A stretch of DNA of 64,000 nucleotides from a virus, in the IMG/VR virus record IMGVR_UViG_3300048444_000173, positions 18,363-82,362 of that record; one strand, written 5' to 3'. Positions 8,956-17,510 of this stretch are shown here, in pieces. Numbering within the stretch: position 1 is the first letter of the stretch; every line of letters begins with the position of its first letter. The notes beneath the pieces were generated by a model. That model saw only the letters and a list, made by a program, of their open reading frames with translations, had not been told where the DNA came from and did no database searches. The position numbers and the translations under genes were made by a program.

Positions 8956-9969
8956 ATGGCTAAAGCATTAACTATAGAAGAAATTAAAAATAGAATAGAA
9001 GGTATATTCGGAGATAAGTATGATTTATCTTCTATTCATTTTGATCCTGAAAACAAAAGGAAAGTGGTTATTCAATGTAGGAAGCATGGTGTGTATAAAC
9101 CATATATAGTTAATATATTTAGAGGTCATGGTTGTAAGGAATGTGATAACGAGCTAAGAAGGATAAAATTTGCGGAGGGGTGTGGTATGTTGGATGGACA
9201 ACCTCTTTCTAAAGTGTTTGAACAGTCATACTCCAGATGTAAGTTTTTGAAGATAGACAACACAAAAATGATTCATTATTTTTGCCCACACAGGGGTTTC
9301 TCTCAAATCACAAGACAGTCTTTCATGGGACAAAGAAAACGTATTTATGATTGTTGCCCTATTTGCGACCAAAAAGAAAATTACAGAAAGAAGCATGAGC
9401 GATTGTTCATTCAGAATGCTACAAAAATACACAGCGGTAAATATAGCTATGAAAATGTAAAATACATCGAGGCAAAGAGAAAAGTTGAGATAATTTGCCC
9501 TAAGCATGGTTCATTCTGGCAAAGACCTAACGATCACACATCTGACAAAAATGGATGTCCTGAGTGTCATGCTGAGAAGTTGCCGTATGACTATGATAGT
9601 CGGGTTAACTTAGCTAAATGGAAGAACGCCTTACTTTATGCTTTAGTTATAAAATATGAAGGCGGTAAATGTGTGAAAGTTGGTGTAAGTGTGGATATTG
9701 AAAAGAGAATGACAGAGTTAACGTCCGATATAATCAGGCTGAATGTTGAGCAAGGTAATAAAGATGAAGTAACTGCAACTCTTGTCAGGGGTTATGTACA
9801 TGATGTAAAAACTGCTTACAGAAGTGAGAGAAGGTTACATACTAAGTTAAAGGACTTTAAATATAAACCAGAGGTTAAGTTTGGCGGTCATTCAGAGTGC
9901 TATAGGTTTGATGAATTAGATCAAATTTTAAAGCTAATGGATGAGTTCCATTTTGAAGTAAATGGTTGA
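8956..9969 (+). CDS. Free-standing homing endonuclease, zinc modules plus GIY-YIG-like domain
   Basis: 337 aa. It has repeated Cys/His modules of the DUF723 kind: VVIQCRKHGVY...GHGCKEC, residues about 90-135 (FCPHRGF...CCPIC) and VEIICPKHGSF...NGCPEC. These segments are typical of phage endonucleases that recognise DNA through tandem zinc domains. The C-terminal part, ALLYALVIKYEGGKCVKVG followed by VDIEKRMTEL, resembles a GIY-YIG/T5orf172-like nuclease core. The codon use (more AGA, AGG and ATA) differs from its neighbours, a sign of recent transfer. The ribosome site (AGGGGTTATT) is weak. Confidence 0.8.
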   Translation: MAKALTIEEIKNRIEGIFGDKYDLSSIHFDPENKRKVVIQCRKHGVYKPYIVNIFRGHGCKECDNELRRIKFAEGCGMLDGQPLSKVFEQSYSRCKFLKIDNTKMIHYFCPHRGFSQITRQSFMGQRKRIYDCCPICDQKENYRKKHERLFIQNATKIHSGKYSYENVKYIEAKRKVEIICPKHGSFWQRPNDHTSDKNGCPECHAEKLPYDYDSRVNLAKWKNALLYALVIKYEGGKCVKVGVSVDIEKRMTELTSDIIRLNVEQGNKDEVTATLVRGYVHDVKTAYRSERRLHTKLKDFKYKPEVKFGGHSECYRFDELDQILKLMDEFHFEVNG

Positions 9970-10073
9970 CACAGCGTAACTACCGTGTAGAATCTACGGT
10001 GAGTGATTTCCGCAACACTTCGTTCAGAAAGTCGGATAAGGTTACGGAAGAAGTTATTGTGACTAATTATTAA
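9966..10073 (+). pseudogene. Startless frame after the endonuclease, likely gene remnant
   Basis: The frame LTQRNYRVEST...EEVIVTNY runs from the endonuclease stop to TAA at 10071 and has the codon use of the surrounding genes, but no ribosome site. A TTG at 9966 overlaps the endonuclease stop. It could be the original C-terminus of the 8468 gene or of another gene removed by the endonuclease. Confidence 0.4.
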
Positions 10074-10085
10074 TGGAGGATTGAT

Positions 10086-10298
10086 ATGCCAAAGTTATCC
10101 CAACCACATTTCTTGCAACTATTATCTGTCGTAAACTCTTTCCACAAACGCTCACCAGAGCTAACATGGTCACAAGCGTTTATGAAAGTGTATCGTGCCA
10201 CAGTAGATAAAGGCGCAAGTAATCCTCGCCTATTATCCGTAGCAAGCCCGTCTGACGCATTTGATATTGCAAGGGAGATGTATTGTGAAGCTGAATGA
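10086..10298 (+). CDS. Unknown 70-aa protein
   Basis: Starts behind ATGGAGGATTGAT. A small helical protein (SQPHFLQLLSVVNSFHKR). No motif recognised. Last substantial gene before a terminator. Confidence 0.7.
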   Translation: MPKLSQPHFLQLLSVVNSFHKRSPELTWSQAFMKVYRATVDKGASNPRLLSVASPSDAFDIAREMYCEAE

Positions 10299-10341
10299 GA
10301 TTTATCTTGAGAAAGTATATGCTTATAACAATTTGTTCTAA
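10285..10341 (+). CDS. Possible 18-aa peptide
   Basis: GTG start at 10285 with AAGGGAG upstream, overlapping the end of the previous gene and ending just before the terminator. The size is too small for real confidence. Confidence 0.25.
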   Translation: MKLNEIYLEKVYAYNNLF

Positions 10342-10350
10342 TAAATTTAG

Positions 10351-10376
10351 CCCGTATTTATTGACGGGGTTTTCTT
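10351..10376 (+). terminator. Terminator whose 3' arm overlaps a promoter
   Basis: CCCGT, 8-base loop, ACGGG, then GTTTTCTTT. The right side of the hairpin is also the -35 box of the next promoter. Confidence 0.7.
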
Positions 10377-10389
10377 TATCCGCTATTCT
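10361..10389 (+). promoter_or_regulatory. Sigma70-like promoter fused to the terminator
   Basis: TTGACG, 17 bases, TATTCT; the sequence around the -10 is CCGCTATTCTGT. It serves the operon starting at 10425. The same design recurs at 12304. Confidence 0.7.
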
Positions 10390-10424
10390 GTCACTATATC
10401 GTTAACAAAGAGAGGACAAAGATT

Positions 10425-10616
10425 ATGCTAAAAACTTACATAGTAAATTATTCAGGATTATGGCTAGGCGGCACAGCTATTGTCCGAGCAGAGTCAGAGC
10501 AAGAAGCTATTGAAGAAGTACGTTCACATCGCTTTACAACGAATTTCACTCATGTAGACTGCCAAGAAATTAAAATTAAGCGTGGTGTTATCTACAACGA
10601 CAACGGCGACTATTAA
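10425..10616 (+). CDS. Unknown 63-aa protein
   Basis: First gene of a promoter-led operon, behind AGAGAGGACAAAGATT. Layout TYIVNYSGLWLGG...AIVRAESEQEAIEEV resembles small phage proteins of the kind 'strand, AxSxxEAIxxV helix'. No function known. Confidence 0.75.
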   Translation: MLKTYIVNYSGLWLGGTAIVRAESEQEAIEEVRSHRFTTNFTHVDCQEIKIKRGVIYNDNGDY

Positions 10617-10627
10617 GGAGAATTTTT

Positions 10628-11098
10628 ATGACTAAATATAGCAACCCAAAATCATTACCCGATCCAGTTGGAATGTTTGAACCACCATTATCGGAAGAAG
10701 TACCTGCTGAGTGGATTGAGGATAACAAAGGCGAAATTATTGACGTACTCATTGACAAAGGTTTCCATGAAGAATTGATTGAGTGGTATGTGGACGAGTT
10801 CTATGACGATATGGAATGTCAAGATGAGGTGATGAATGGTCTTATCTATGATATTGCTCGAACTTACACGCTAGATAATCCGCTATTGGATTTGTCAGAG
10901 ATTGTTGGCGAGTATTATGACGAAATTGAGAAGAAGTTAATGCTACATAAGCGTACAATCACTGGACATTTCCTTAACGAACATATTATTGGAGCAGAGC
11001 ATTTGCCAGAGTTTGTTGGTACAATGATTGACCCAACGATTGACGAAGTGTATGCTGAATATGTTGAAGAGTGTGAGCTTAATGATGCTATTGACTAA
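10628..11098 (+). CDS. Unknown 156-aa acidic protein
   Basis: Starts behind AAGGAGAATTTTT. Very acidic and probably all-helical. No motif recognised. A phage decoy or DNA-mimic role is conceivable from its charge, but this is speculation. Its end overlaps the start of the next gene. Confidence 0.75.
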   Translation: MTKYSNPKSLPDPVGMFEPPLSEEVPAEWIEDNKGEIIDVLIDKGFHEELIEWYVDEFYDDMECQDEVMNGLIYDIARTYTLDNPLLDLSEIVGEYYDEIEKKLMLHKRTITGHFLNEHIIGAEHLPEFVGTMIDPTIDEVYAEYVEECELNDAID

Positions 11099-11261
11099 AG
11101 ACAGCATCAAAGCAGAGTGTCAAGGACTACCCCGAAAAGATTTGGCGTATCTCCTTGACATAGGTAACGACCGTATTATAGAGTTAGAACGTGAGCTTGA
11201 ATATTTGAAGCAACGTAGAGATTATATTCGTGAATTGATTAAGGAGAAAAGGTATGAGTGA
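11082..11261 (+). CDS. Unknown 59-aa coiled-coil protein
   Basis: Start placed at ATG 11082 (or 11085), overlapping the stop of the previous gene; an upstream start in the same frame has no ribosome site. The C-terminal two thirds (IIELERELEYLKQRRDYI) is a clear coiled coil. Confidence 0.65.
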   Translation: MMLLTKDSIKAECQGLPRKDLAYLLDIGNDRIIELERELEYLKQRRDYIRELIKEKRYE

Positions 11262-11769
11262 ATTTAAAACTGGAGTTTGTTATGTATACAATGGTGTCAA
11301 CGGTAGCCATTACCACTTTAAGCATGGTGACACATTCTTTGTCACTAAGAGGCAGTGTGCTGGTAATTGGGTAACAACTTGTGGACACGAAATAGCAGAA
11401 CAAAGGCTTCTCAATGGTACTGTTAAAGAGCTTAATGAATATAAAACAGGGCGAAAGTTTGGTAAAAGTAATTTGAAAGATGGGTATAAGGTTAAACTTC
11501 GCAGCGGAGTTGAAAACCTTGTTATCAATGGGTGTTTATGGAGAGGTGACAACACATACAAATCAAACCGTTTTGGTATTGACAAGAATTATAGCGATGA
11601 TTTATACAAGGGTAGGGGTTGTTATTCTAAAAGCGACCCAGATGATATTATGAAAGTTTATGACAACGAGAATCGTCTGGTATTCCAACGCGAAGATGAA
11701 GCCAAAGAGGTTACGCTTAAATTAACACAGGCTCAAATTGATAGCCTAAAAGAACAGGGAGTAATTTAA
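11254..11769 (+). CDS. Unknown 171-aa protein
   Basis: Preceded by AAGGAGAAAAGGT inside the end of the previous gene, with an 8-base overlap. Many aromatic and glycine residues (YNGVNGSHYHFKHGDTFF) suggest a beta fold. The last segment (VTLKLTQAQIDSLKEQG) is a helix. No family recognised. Confidence 0.8.
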   Translation: MSEFKTGVCYVYNGVNGSHYHFKHGDTFFVTKRQCAGNWVTTCGHEIAEQRLLNGTVKELNEYKTGRKFGKSNLKDGYKVKLRSGVENLVINGCLWRGDNTYKSNRFGIDKNYSDDLYKGRGCYSKSDPDDIMKVYDNENRLVFQREDEAKEVTLKLTQAQIDSLKEQGVI

Positions 11770-11771
11770 TC

Positions 11772-11927
11772 ATGAAAGTTACACCAGAATACTTACTTGG
11801 CTATAAAGCCGCTAAAGATTCGTACGTACTCTTGTCCGAGAACTATGAGCATGTAGAGCAAGAAGATGTATTGGACGAGATTTATGAGAGCTATGTGCCG
11901 TATATGTTGAATGAGATGGGAGAATAA
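11772..11927 (+). CDS. Unknown 51-aa protein
   Basis: ATG at 11772 behind CAGGGAGTAATTTAATC, stop TAA at 11925, filling the gap between two genes tightly. Acidic, helical (NYEHVEQEDVLDEIYESY). No motif. Confidence 0.7.
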   Translation: MKVTPEYLLGYKAAKDSYVLLSENYEHVEQEDVLDEIYESYVPYMLNEMGE

Positions 11928-11930
11928 ATT

Positions 11931-12260
11931 ATGGGTAATATTTCTGAACAACGTCTGCGTCAATTAGAAAGAGCAGAACGTAAACTAAATGCACTTGAGT
12001 CAGGTGGTGTGGATAATTGGGAGTGGTACAGTGAATCCCTCAAGGATTATTTTAAGGAGGAAGAATTAGCAGAACTGCTTGATGATTCTACCCAACAACT
12101 TGAGGAAGATCTTTTTAGCGAACCCGATTTTTGGAATGTGGAGATACCAAGTGTACGAGAAGCAGGTTACAGTGTGTATTTAACAGAAGATGGTCAGAAA
12201 TTCCTGCGTCAATACTTAGAATCTTTCAAGAGCAAAATTGATGAACTGAATAAGAACTAA
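11931..12260 (+). CDS. Unknown 109-aa protein
   Basis: Starts behind GATGGGAGAATAAATT. Charged, mainly helical (SEQRLRQLERAERKLNAL). No recognised motif. Last gene before a terminator. Confidence 0.75.
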   Translation: MGNISEQRLRQLERAERKLNALESGGVDNWEWYSESLKDYFKEEELAELLDDSTQQLEEDLFSEPDFWNVEIPSVREAGYSVYLTEDGQKFLRQYLESFKSKIDELNKN

Positions 12261-12291
12261 GATTCTTATAACAAATCATTCTAACCAAATT

Positions 12292-12317
12292 AGCCTGTCC
12301 AAGTTGACGGGCTTTTT
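12292..12317 (+). terminator. Terminator whose 3' arm overlaps a promoter
   Basis: Eight-base stem AGCCTGTC/GACGGGCT (one G-T pair), 6-base loop, then TTTTTATT. The flanking sequence resembles the 10.3 kb module. Confidence 0.8.
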
Positions 12318-12332
12318 ATTATTCGCTATGCT
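12304..12332 (+). promoter_or_regulatory. Sigma70-like promoter fused to the terminator
   Basis: TTGACG, 17 bases, TATGCT, in the context TTCGCTATGCTGT. Drives the operon starting at 12371. Confidence 0.75.
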
Positions 12333-12370
12333 GTAATTGTTACGTTGGAAAATACAGGAGCAAATAAGTT

Positions 12371-12637
12371 ATGAAAATCATCGGAACATCATACACGACG
12401 CCACCAGAGTATGAACACAACCATGAGTGGTTGCGTGATATTATCGAAAATGCTGTCTATAACCTAGACGACGCTGGATTACTTGACGAGTTTCTTGAGC
12501 AATACTTTGGTGATGTCGATAGTTATGACGTGGATTTACGTAATAAGGATTCACTTATAGATTACTTCCACGATGGTGTAGGCTATGATGACGTAATAGA
12601 AATATTTGACGGTTATGAGGAATATATTGATGCGTAA
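12371..12637 (+). CDS. Unknown 88-aa acidic protein
   Basis: First gene after the 12.3 kb promoter, behind CAGGAGCAAATAAGTT. Strongly acidic, with many Asp and Tyr (YDVDLRNKDSLIDYFHDGVG). No motif. Confidence 0.75.
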   Translation: MKIIGTSYTTPPEYEHNHEWLRDIIENAVYNLDDAGLLDEFLEQYFGDVDSYDVDLRNKDSLIDYFHDGVGYDDVIEIFDGYEEYIDA

Positions 12638-12911
12638 AAAGATTAGCAAGCGATATTACGCCAAACTCAAGCAAGCCTTTGACAATGACAGGATAATGTT
12701 TGACGGAATAACTAGAGCCTATGTCTCTGGCATAAACTCTAAGTCAATTATGACCAAAGAGCAGGCTCGATATTTAGCTAAGCAAATTGGCGGACACTGG
12801 AAAGATTTGCAAACGCTATGTCCTATCATATACAAAGTTGAGGATAATTGGATGAAAGATCTTGACGAAGATAATTTGGCAAGCTATAGTGAAGAAGAAT
12901 TGAGCAAATAA
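12630..12911 (+). CDS. Unknown 93-aa basic protein
   Basis: Start chosen at ATG 12630 behind GAGGAATATATTG; a start at 12606 in the same frame lacks a ribosome site. N-terminus basic (MRKKISKRYYAKLKQ), helical body. No motif. Confidence 0.7.
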   Translation: MRKKISKRYYAKLKQAFDNDRIMFDGITRAYVSGINSKSIMTKEQARYLAKQIGGHWKDLQTLCPIIYKVEDNWMKDLDEDNLASYSEEELSK

Positions 12912-12927
12912 CTAAGGAGAATATCTT

Positions 12928-13263
12928 ATGAAAACATTATTAAGGTTAACCGCAGCAATTACAGCAACAGCATTTATGACGTTATCACCTGTGGTGTTAG
13001 CTTCGGATAACTCTGGTGAAGAAGTTACGTGTGAACAGTTTGCACAAGTGTCTGCGGTCATCATGGAAGCACGACAAAAGGGTGTGCCAATGGTGGACGC
13101 AATGAAAGTGGCGAGTGGTACGCCAGTATTTGAAGAGATAATTAAGCAAGCCTATTCTGTTAGACGTTTTAGTTCGGATGAATACCGACAAGAAGCTATC
13201 ACGGAGTTTAGCAATATGATTTATCGTGCTTGTCTTGAATCGGATTATGGACATAAGGAGTGA
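12928..13263 (+). CDS. Exported small protein with Sec signal peptide
   Basis: 111 aa. Residues 1-25 form a classical signal peptide (MKTLLRLTAAITATAFMTL...SPVVLA) with probable cleavage after VLA and before SDNSG. The mature protein is about 86 aa with two cysteines (VTCEQF, YRACLE), consistent with a periplasmic disulfide. The role is unknown; phage periplasmic proteins often act in superinfection exclusion or in modifying the envelope. A second signal-peptide protein with a Cys-containing mature part lies at 40307. Confidence 0.8.
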   Translation: MKTLLRLTAAITATAFMTLSPVVLASDNSGEEVTCEQFAQVSAVIMEARQKGVPMVDAMKVASGTPVFEEIIKQAYSVRRFSSDEYRQEAITEFSNMIYRACLESDYGHKE

Positions 13264-13266
13264 GGC

Positions 13267-13515
13267 ATGAAACAAATACCTTTACCAAACCCCTTCGACG
13301 CAGGTGACGTGCCAGATGACTTGCGCCCACACTTATCCATAACAGTTGACGGAGAAAAGGTGGAGAAATGCTTTGAGGTATATCTTGGCGAAAATGGATA
13401 CGCCTTGTGCTATACTGGCGAGTGGGATGAATCAGGTAATCTTGGTACAATTATCCATGACGGATTAGTTGAGCTATGGTATACTAACGAAAAAGTGGAG
13501 GTGAGTTATGAGTGA
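13267..13515 (+). CDS. Unknown 82-aa protein
   Basis: Follows the exported protein by 3 bases, with AAGGAGTGAGGC upstream. Begins with a proline-rich stretch (PLPNPFDAGDVPDDLRPH) and continues as likely beta strands. No motif. Confidence 0.75.
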   Translation: MKQIPLPNPFDAGDVPDDLRPHLSITVDGEKVEKCFEVYLGENGYALCYTGEWDESGNLGTIIHDGLVELWYTNEKVEVSYE

Positions 13516-13963
13516 GTTTACAGTTAATGCTGGTGATTATATCTACCAGCCAAGTTTTACATATAGCGAGGTTTCATTATTCATTGAATTGGCGGCGGAG
13601 AGTGGAGCAGAGGTTACTAACTTCAGAACTGGTGATTATGTCGCTTATGACAGTGAAGATGATATGATAGACAGTTCTTATAGTGGTCATCACAATGGTT
13701 TTGAGAGGAATATTACAAAGGCATTCCGTGAATACTTGGACAACAAAAAGCCTAAATCAAGCGTCAGCCCATCTATTCCACCTAAGCCTATTGTCGCTAT
13801 TCATAAGGAGGATAATGCCTCTGATAGCCGCTTATGCTATTACGCCAGAGATTTGAAGCATTTATTGAAGCAGATGGATAATGACCAAGAGAGCTTGGTG
13901 GATTATGAGCTATTTAATCTCGGAGAAGAATTGGAGCTGAGAGTAGAGGAGAAAGAGTTATGA
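13508..13963 (+). CDS. Unknown 151-aa protein
   Basis: Overlaps its upstream neighbour by 8 bases, with GGAGGTGAGTT before the ATG. A Ser/Pro linker near residues 85-100 (KPKSSVSPSIPPKPIV) separates an N-terminal from a C-terminal helical domain. No family recognised. Confidence 0.75.
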   Translation: MSEFTVNAGDYIYQPSFTYSEVSLFIELAAESGAEVTNFRTGDYVAYDSEDDMIDSSYSGHHNGFERNITKAFREYLDNKKPKSSVSPSIPPKPIVAIHKEDNASDSRLCYYARDLKHLLKQMDNDQESLVDYELFNLGEELELRVEEKEL

Positions 13964-14307
13964 CAGAACCAAATGACTTAAATATCTTAGCGTGGTATGT
14001 TGACGCTATTATGCAAAAGCATGGGACATATTGTACGGTACAAGTTAAGCCTAAGTTTGACCATGATTCTCACAAATATAACGGCGGTACAAAAATCACA
14101 ACTTATATTAGTGGATTACCTGATGGGGTAATGAGCCACATTGACCATGATAGTTATGAAGAAGCTGAGGCTAGGCTTAGGGAATACTTTAACGGCGATC
14201 CGCTCGATATGTACGAGGAGTTACGCCGAAAGAAGATTGCCGTTATTAATCAACAGATAGAATATTTGCAGGAACAGTTGGATGAGTTAGAGGGGGATAA
14301 GCTATGA
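13960..14307 (+). CDS. Unknown 115-aa protein
   Basis: ATGA overlap with the previous stop, GAGGAGAAAGAGTT upstream. An N-terminal beta region with His/Asp is followed by a C-terminal coiled coil (AVINQQIEYLQEQLDELEG). No function assigned. Confidence 0.75.
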   Translation: MTEPNDLNILAWYVDAIMQKHGTYCTVQVKPKFDHDSHKYNGGTKITTYISGLPDGVMSHIDHDSYEEAEARLREYFNGDPLDMYEELRRKKIAVINQQIEYLQEQLDELEGDKL

Positions 14308-14582
14308 ACAGCAGCCTAGACAAAATGACCTTAGCAGAAATTAAGGACTACGTATCTGCTTTAGAGAAGAAATCATCTAAGAATGACTATAAGGCTCATT
14401 TGGCTGATATTTTCACACAACTTGTGCAAATGATTGATGACCAAGACGTTCGTGATATGAGGTTGGAGATAGATAACTCGGATAAAGCGCCCTTATTCGG
14501 CATGTATGATAGTCATGGTAATATGCCAGATATTAAGCCGAGACTAGGTTGGACAGAAATTACGATTAAAATTTTGAGCTAA
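14304..14582 (+). CDS. Unknown 92-aa protein
   Basis: ATGA overlap with the previous gene, ribosome site GAGGGGGATAAGCT. A helical first half (LAEIKDYVSALEKKSSK). Last gene of its operon; a new promoter follows 7 bases after its stop. Confidence 0.7.
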   Translation: MNSSLDKMTLAEIKDYVSALEKKSSKNDYKAHLADIFTQLVQMIDDQDVRDMRLEIDNSDKAPLFGMYDSHGNMPDIKPRLGWTEITIKILS

Positions 14583-14588
14583 ATAACC

Positions 14589-14617
14589 TTGACAGAATAT
14601 TCGGCTTAGATTATAGT
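14589..14617 (+). promoter_or_regulatory. Near-consensus sigma70 promoter
   Basis: TTGACA, 17 bases, TATAGT, one of the strongest promoters in the window. Its position excludes an earlier start at 14616 for the following gene. Confidence 0.85.
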
Positions 14618-14651
14618 GGTGGTGATTTTATTTGGATGGATGGAGAGAGAT

Positions 14652-14966
14652 ATGGGTAACGAAAAATTTAACCAACCGTGGGAGCGGTCATCAACGACGT
14701 ACAAGTTCGGTAAACCTATTGGTTACACTTTTGGTTATGGATGCAACAAACATAACGACGGACCAAAAGGTAAAATTGCATACGTTGAAACTGACGACCC
14801 GAAAGTTGCTGACTTTATTCAGGCCGCGCCTGATATGTGTCGGGTTTTGAGTGATATTTCAAACCTTTTAGGTCAAGGATACCCTCACGAAAACCTTGTA
14901 GCAGAGCTAGAGGCTGTACATTCAGAAATAGATAAATCCCTAGCAAAAGCGCGAGGTGAGGTATGA
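14652..14966 (+). CDS. Unknown 104-aa phage protein
   Basis: ATG at 14652 behind GGAGAGAGAT, downstream of the promoter. The C-terminal half, VADFIQAAPDMCRVLSDIS, resembles the widespread phage segment 'A(K)LIAAAPDLL..L', whose function is unknown. Starts an operon of accessory genes. Confidence 0.75.
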   Translation: MGNEKFNQPWERSSTTYKFGKPIGYTFGYGCNKHNDGPKGKIAYVETDDPKVADFIQAAPDMCRVLSDISNLLGQGYPHENLVAELEAVHSEIDKSLAKARGEV

Positions 14967-15220
14967 ATATCGAACAAATAAAACAAGTGCTTGAGGGTGC
15001 TGAAGAAGCCGACAATCATTTTCTTGAATTAGACGGTAAACATACACGGTACACTAGGCTTGCTAGTGACCATCATTGTTTAGACGACCTACGCACAATC
15101 CTAGCCCAGCATGAGGAAATTCAGCTATTGCGTGAGCAGCTAGAAATACAAACCAAGCGCGGGGATATGGTTAGTGGAGCTATTGATACAGCTTTGGATA
15201 TAAAGGAGCAGAATAAATGA
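14963..15220 (+). CDS. Unknown 85-aa protein
   Basis: ATGA overlap with the previous gene, GCGAGGTGAGGT upstream. A helical end (EIQLLREQLEIQTKRG) is likely coiled coil. No motif. Confidence 0.7.
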   Translation: MNIEQIKQVLEGAEEADNHFLELDGKHTRYTRLASDHHCLDDLRTILAQHEEIQLLREQLEIQTKRGDMVSGAIDTALDIKEQNK

Positions 15221-15960
15221 GTGAATACAGAAACTACGGCGATGACTTTATTATTGAGTCCAACAATTACGGTAAGCACGTATCAGCCATGACAGGTGAA
15301 CAATTACATAGCAAGTCTGATATAGCCGCTGAATTGGCTTATCGTGATGACCGAATCGAGCAGTTGGAGCGTGAGAATGAATTAGCAACCAAAGAAGCCT
15401 TGTTAATGGTTCAAGCTATGCACAAAGACTTCTACTCGGATTCCGATGGTGCAGAGTTATTTGAGCCATTAGATACCACCTCTGGCTTACTTACTCAAAT
15501 TGACAATATGTACGCAGGTATTCGTAACCGTTGCCGTGAGTTGGAGCGGGATAATCGGGAATTAGCTGATAAAAACTCCATCCTGTGGAATAGGTATAAC
15601 GAAGCCAGTACAGTCACAGGAAAAGAATGGGGGTTAACAAAAGAAAACCAAGCGCTAGCGGCGCATGTTGAACGTTTAATTAAAGCGTGTGAATTAGCCC
15701 GTGATAACTACGGTAAAATGCTATTGACTGACCCGCCGCAAGAAGCGTGGAAAGCAAATCAAGTGACCACAAAGTTGGTTGATGCAATAGCTTCAACGCC
15801 CCGAACCAGCCTAGCCGAGCGTGATGCGGAAGTTGCTAATAAAGCATTATTGAAGCTGGCAGAATACATGGAAGAAGGTTTTGGTGTGCCAGTGACTATG
15901 GGTTGTGATGAGGTTAGAGATTACGCCGCCAAAATCCGCAACGAAGGTTCTGACCAATAA
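15217..15960 (+). CDS. Coiled-coil phage accessory protein
   Basis: 247 aa in a modular arrangement. Long heptad segments ([32 protein letters not shown]) are followed by a C-terminal [19 protein letters not shown]...RDYAAKIRN module common at the end of mosaic hypothetical proteins in gammaproteobacterial phages. Function unknown. ATGA overlap with its upstream neighbour and AAAGGAGCAGAATAA before the ATG. Confidence 0.75.
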   Translation: MSEYRNYGDDFIIESNNYGKHVSAMTGEQLHSKSDIAAELAYRDDRIEQLERENELATKEALLMVQAMHKDFYSDSDGAELFEPLDTTSGLLTQIDNMYAGIRNRCRELERDNRELADKNSILWNRYNEASTVTGKEWGLTKENQALAAHVERLIKACELARDNYGKMLLTDPPQEAWKANQVTTKLVDAIASTPRTSLAERDAEVANKALLKLAEYMEEGFGVPVTMGCDEVRDYAAKIRNEGSDQ

Positions 15961-16039
15961 CTTCCCCACCCACCTATCCTCAGTATTCGCCCTAGATGCT
16001 GGGGACAATTCCCTCCCTAAAAATATTCCAACAATTAAT

Positions 16040-16068
16040 TTGACAATGATTCGGACGAGTGATATTGT
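16040..16068 (+). promoter_or_regulatory. Sigma70-like promoter of the helicase gene
   Basis: TTGACA, 17 bases, TATTGT. It overlaps an upstream in-frame extension of the helicase ORF, which supports the ATG at 16100 as the true start. Confidence 0.75.
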
Positions 16069-16099
16069 TGCTGAAAGTTTTAAATTAGGAGACTATAAT

Positions 16100-17341
16100 A
16101 TGGACAAACAACAACAAGCCCTAGACGCTATTCATAATGGAGAGAACATATTTCTCACTGGTGTAGGTGGTACAGGTAAGAGTTATGTCATTAATCAAAT
16201 TAAAGATGATTCTACCATTATCTGTGCGCCAACAGGAATTGCAGCACTAAATGTGGGCGGCATCACTTGTCATAAAGCCTTTGGATTGCCAACAGAGGTA
16301 GCGACTAAACATCATCGATCTATACATGGTAACAAGAACGAACAGTTTAGAGAATTATTCTCTGGTAATATTGTTAAACGTATTGTTATTGATGAAATAT
16401 CTATGTTGCGCCTAGATTATTTCGAACTAATTGACCATAAACTACGTGCAGTGAGAAATAATGACCTACCCTTTGGTGGAATACAGATGGTAGTGGTAGG
16501 AGATTTCTTCCAATTAGAGCCTATAGTGAGCGTTAAGCACAAGAAATTCTATTATATGCTATATCCTAGCGCCTTTTGCTTTAATAGCTCTAGCTGGAGC
16601 TTTAAGACCATAGAACTGGACAAGGTATATCGCCAAGAGGACGCTAATCAAGTTGCTATGTTGTCTTGTGTACGTAAAGCAGATAAACACGCTAAGTTAG
16701 CCTTAGACACAATTCAGAAACGTGCTGACATTTATAGAAACTCACCACTTACCTTAGAGTTATTTTGTTATAATGCTGGAGCAGATAAGGTTAATAAGCA
16801 GTGGTATGATGAGCTAAGCACAAGGGAATACACATATTTTGGTAGTAAACGTGGTAAGTGGAGTCCTAGTGAATTACCTGTACCAGAAGAATTACGTATG
16901 AAGTCTGGCGCAAGAATTATGCTATGTGCTAATGACTTAGAAGGGCAATATGTGAATGGTGATAGAGGCTTTATCAAGCAACTTAGCTATACAGGTATTG
17001 TCGTAGAGTTAGATGACGGCAGAATGGTCAATGTCCAACCTTACACTTGGAAGAAGATTGATTATGAAAAGGTGGAGGGGGAGTTAGTACGTAATACTGA
17101 CAATGAATATACACAGTTTCCTATCAAACTAGCATGGGCAATATCCATTCATAAATCACAAGGTATGACATTAGATAAGGTTGCTCTTAATGTTGGCAGA
17201 GGTTGTTTTGCACATGGTCAATTATACGTAGCCCTTAGTCGAGTTAAGGACTTGAATAAACTACAATTAGCAGAGCCATTAGTTTATAATCGTGATTTAA
17301 TTGTCAAACAAGAGGTAAAGGAGTTTTATGAAAAAGATTAA
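16100..17341 (+). CDS. Pif1/RecD-like superfamily 1 helicase
   Basis: 413 aa. It unwinds DNA 5'-3' with ATP, probably at the phage replication fork. Motif I (GVGGTGKSY) is at about residues 21-29, Ia ([12 protein letters not shown]) near 46, Walker B ([12 protein letters not shown]) near 95, [11 protein letters not shown] near 128, the C-terminal SF1 motif [13 protein letters not shown] near 345, and LYVALSRV near 374. The start is set by AGGAG seven bases upstream and by the promoter at 16040. The order and spacing match phage Dda/Pif1-type helicases. The next gene overlaps by 14 bases. Confidence 0.93.
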   Translation: MDKQQQALDAIHNGENIFLTGVGGTGKSYVINQIKDDSTIICAPTGIAALNVGGITCHKAFGLPTEVATKHHRSIHGNKNEQFRELFSGNIVKRIVIDEISMLRLDYFELIDHKLRAVRNNDLPFGGIQMVVVGDFFQLEPIVSVKHKKFYYMLYPSAFCFNSSSWSFKTIELDKVYRQEDANQVAMLSCVRKADKHAKLALDTIQKRADIYRNSPLTLELFCYNAGADKVNKQWYDELSTREYTYFGSKRGKWSPSELPVPEELRMKSGARIMLCANDLEGQYVNGDRGFIKQLSYTGIVVELDDGRMVNVQPYTWKKIDYEKVEGELVRNTDNEYTQFPIKLAWAISIHKSQGMTLDKVALNVGRGCFAHGQLYVALSRVKDLNKLQLAEPLVYNRDLIVKQEVKEFYEKD

Positions 17342-17510
17342 CTTAACACCAGAAGAAATAGATAACTTAGTATACAAAGCCACTGTAGCTAAATGTATCT
17401 TAGTTGAAGATGGTTATTCAGAGGAAGAAGCAAAGGATTTAGCTTATGCTTTAGTCGATTATTGGATGGGGAAATATGATGATGAAAAAGGTTCAGGAAA
17501 ATCCGAATAG
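17328..17510 (+). CDS. Unknown 60-aa protein
   Basis: Overlaps the end of the helicase gene, with AAAGGAGTTTT before the ATG. Small and helical, with a UBA-like pattern ([20 protein letters not shown]) not strong enough to call. Confidence 0.7.
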   Translation: MKKINLTPEEIDNLVYKATVAKCILVEDGYSEEEAKDLAYALVDYWMGKYDDEKGSGKSE

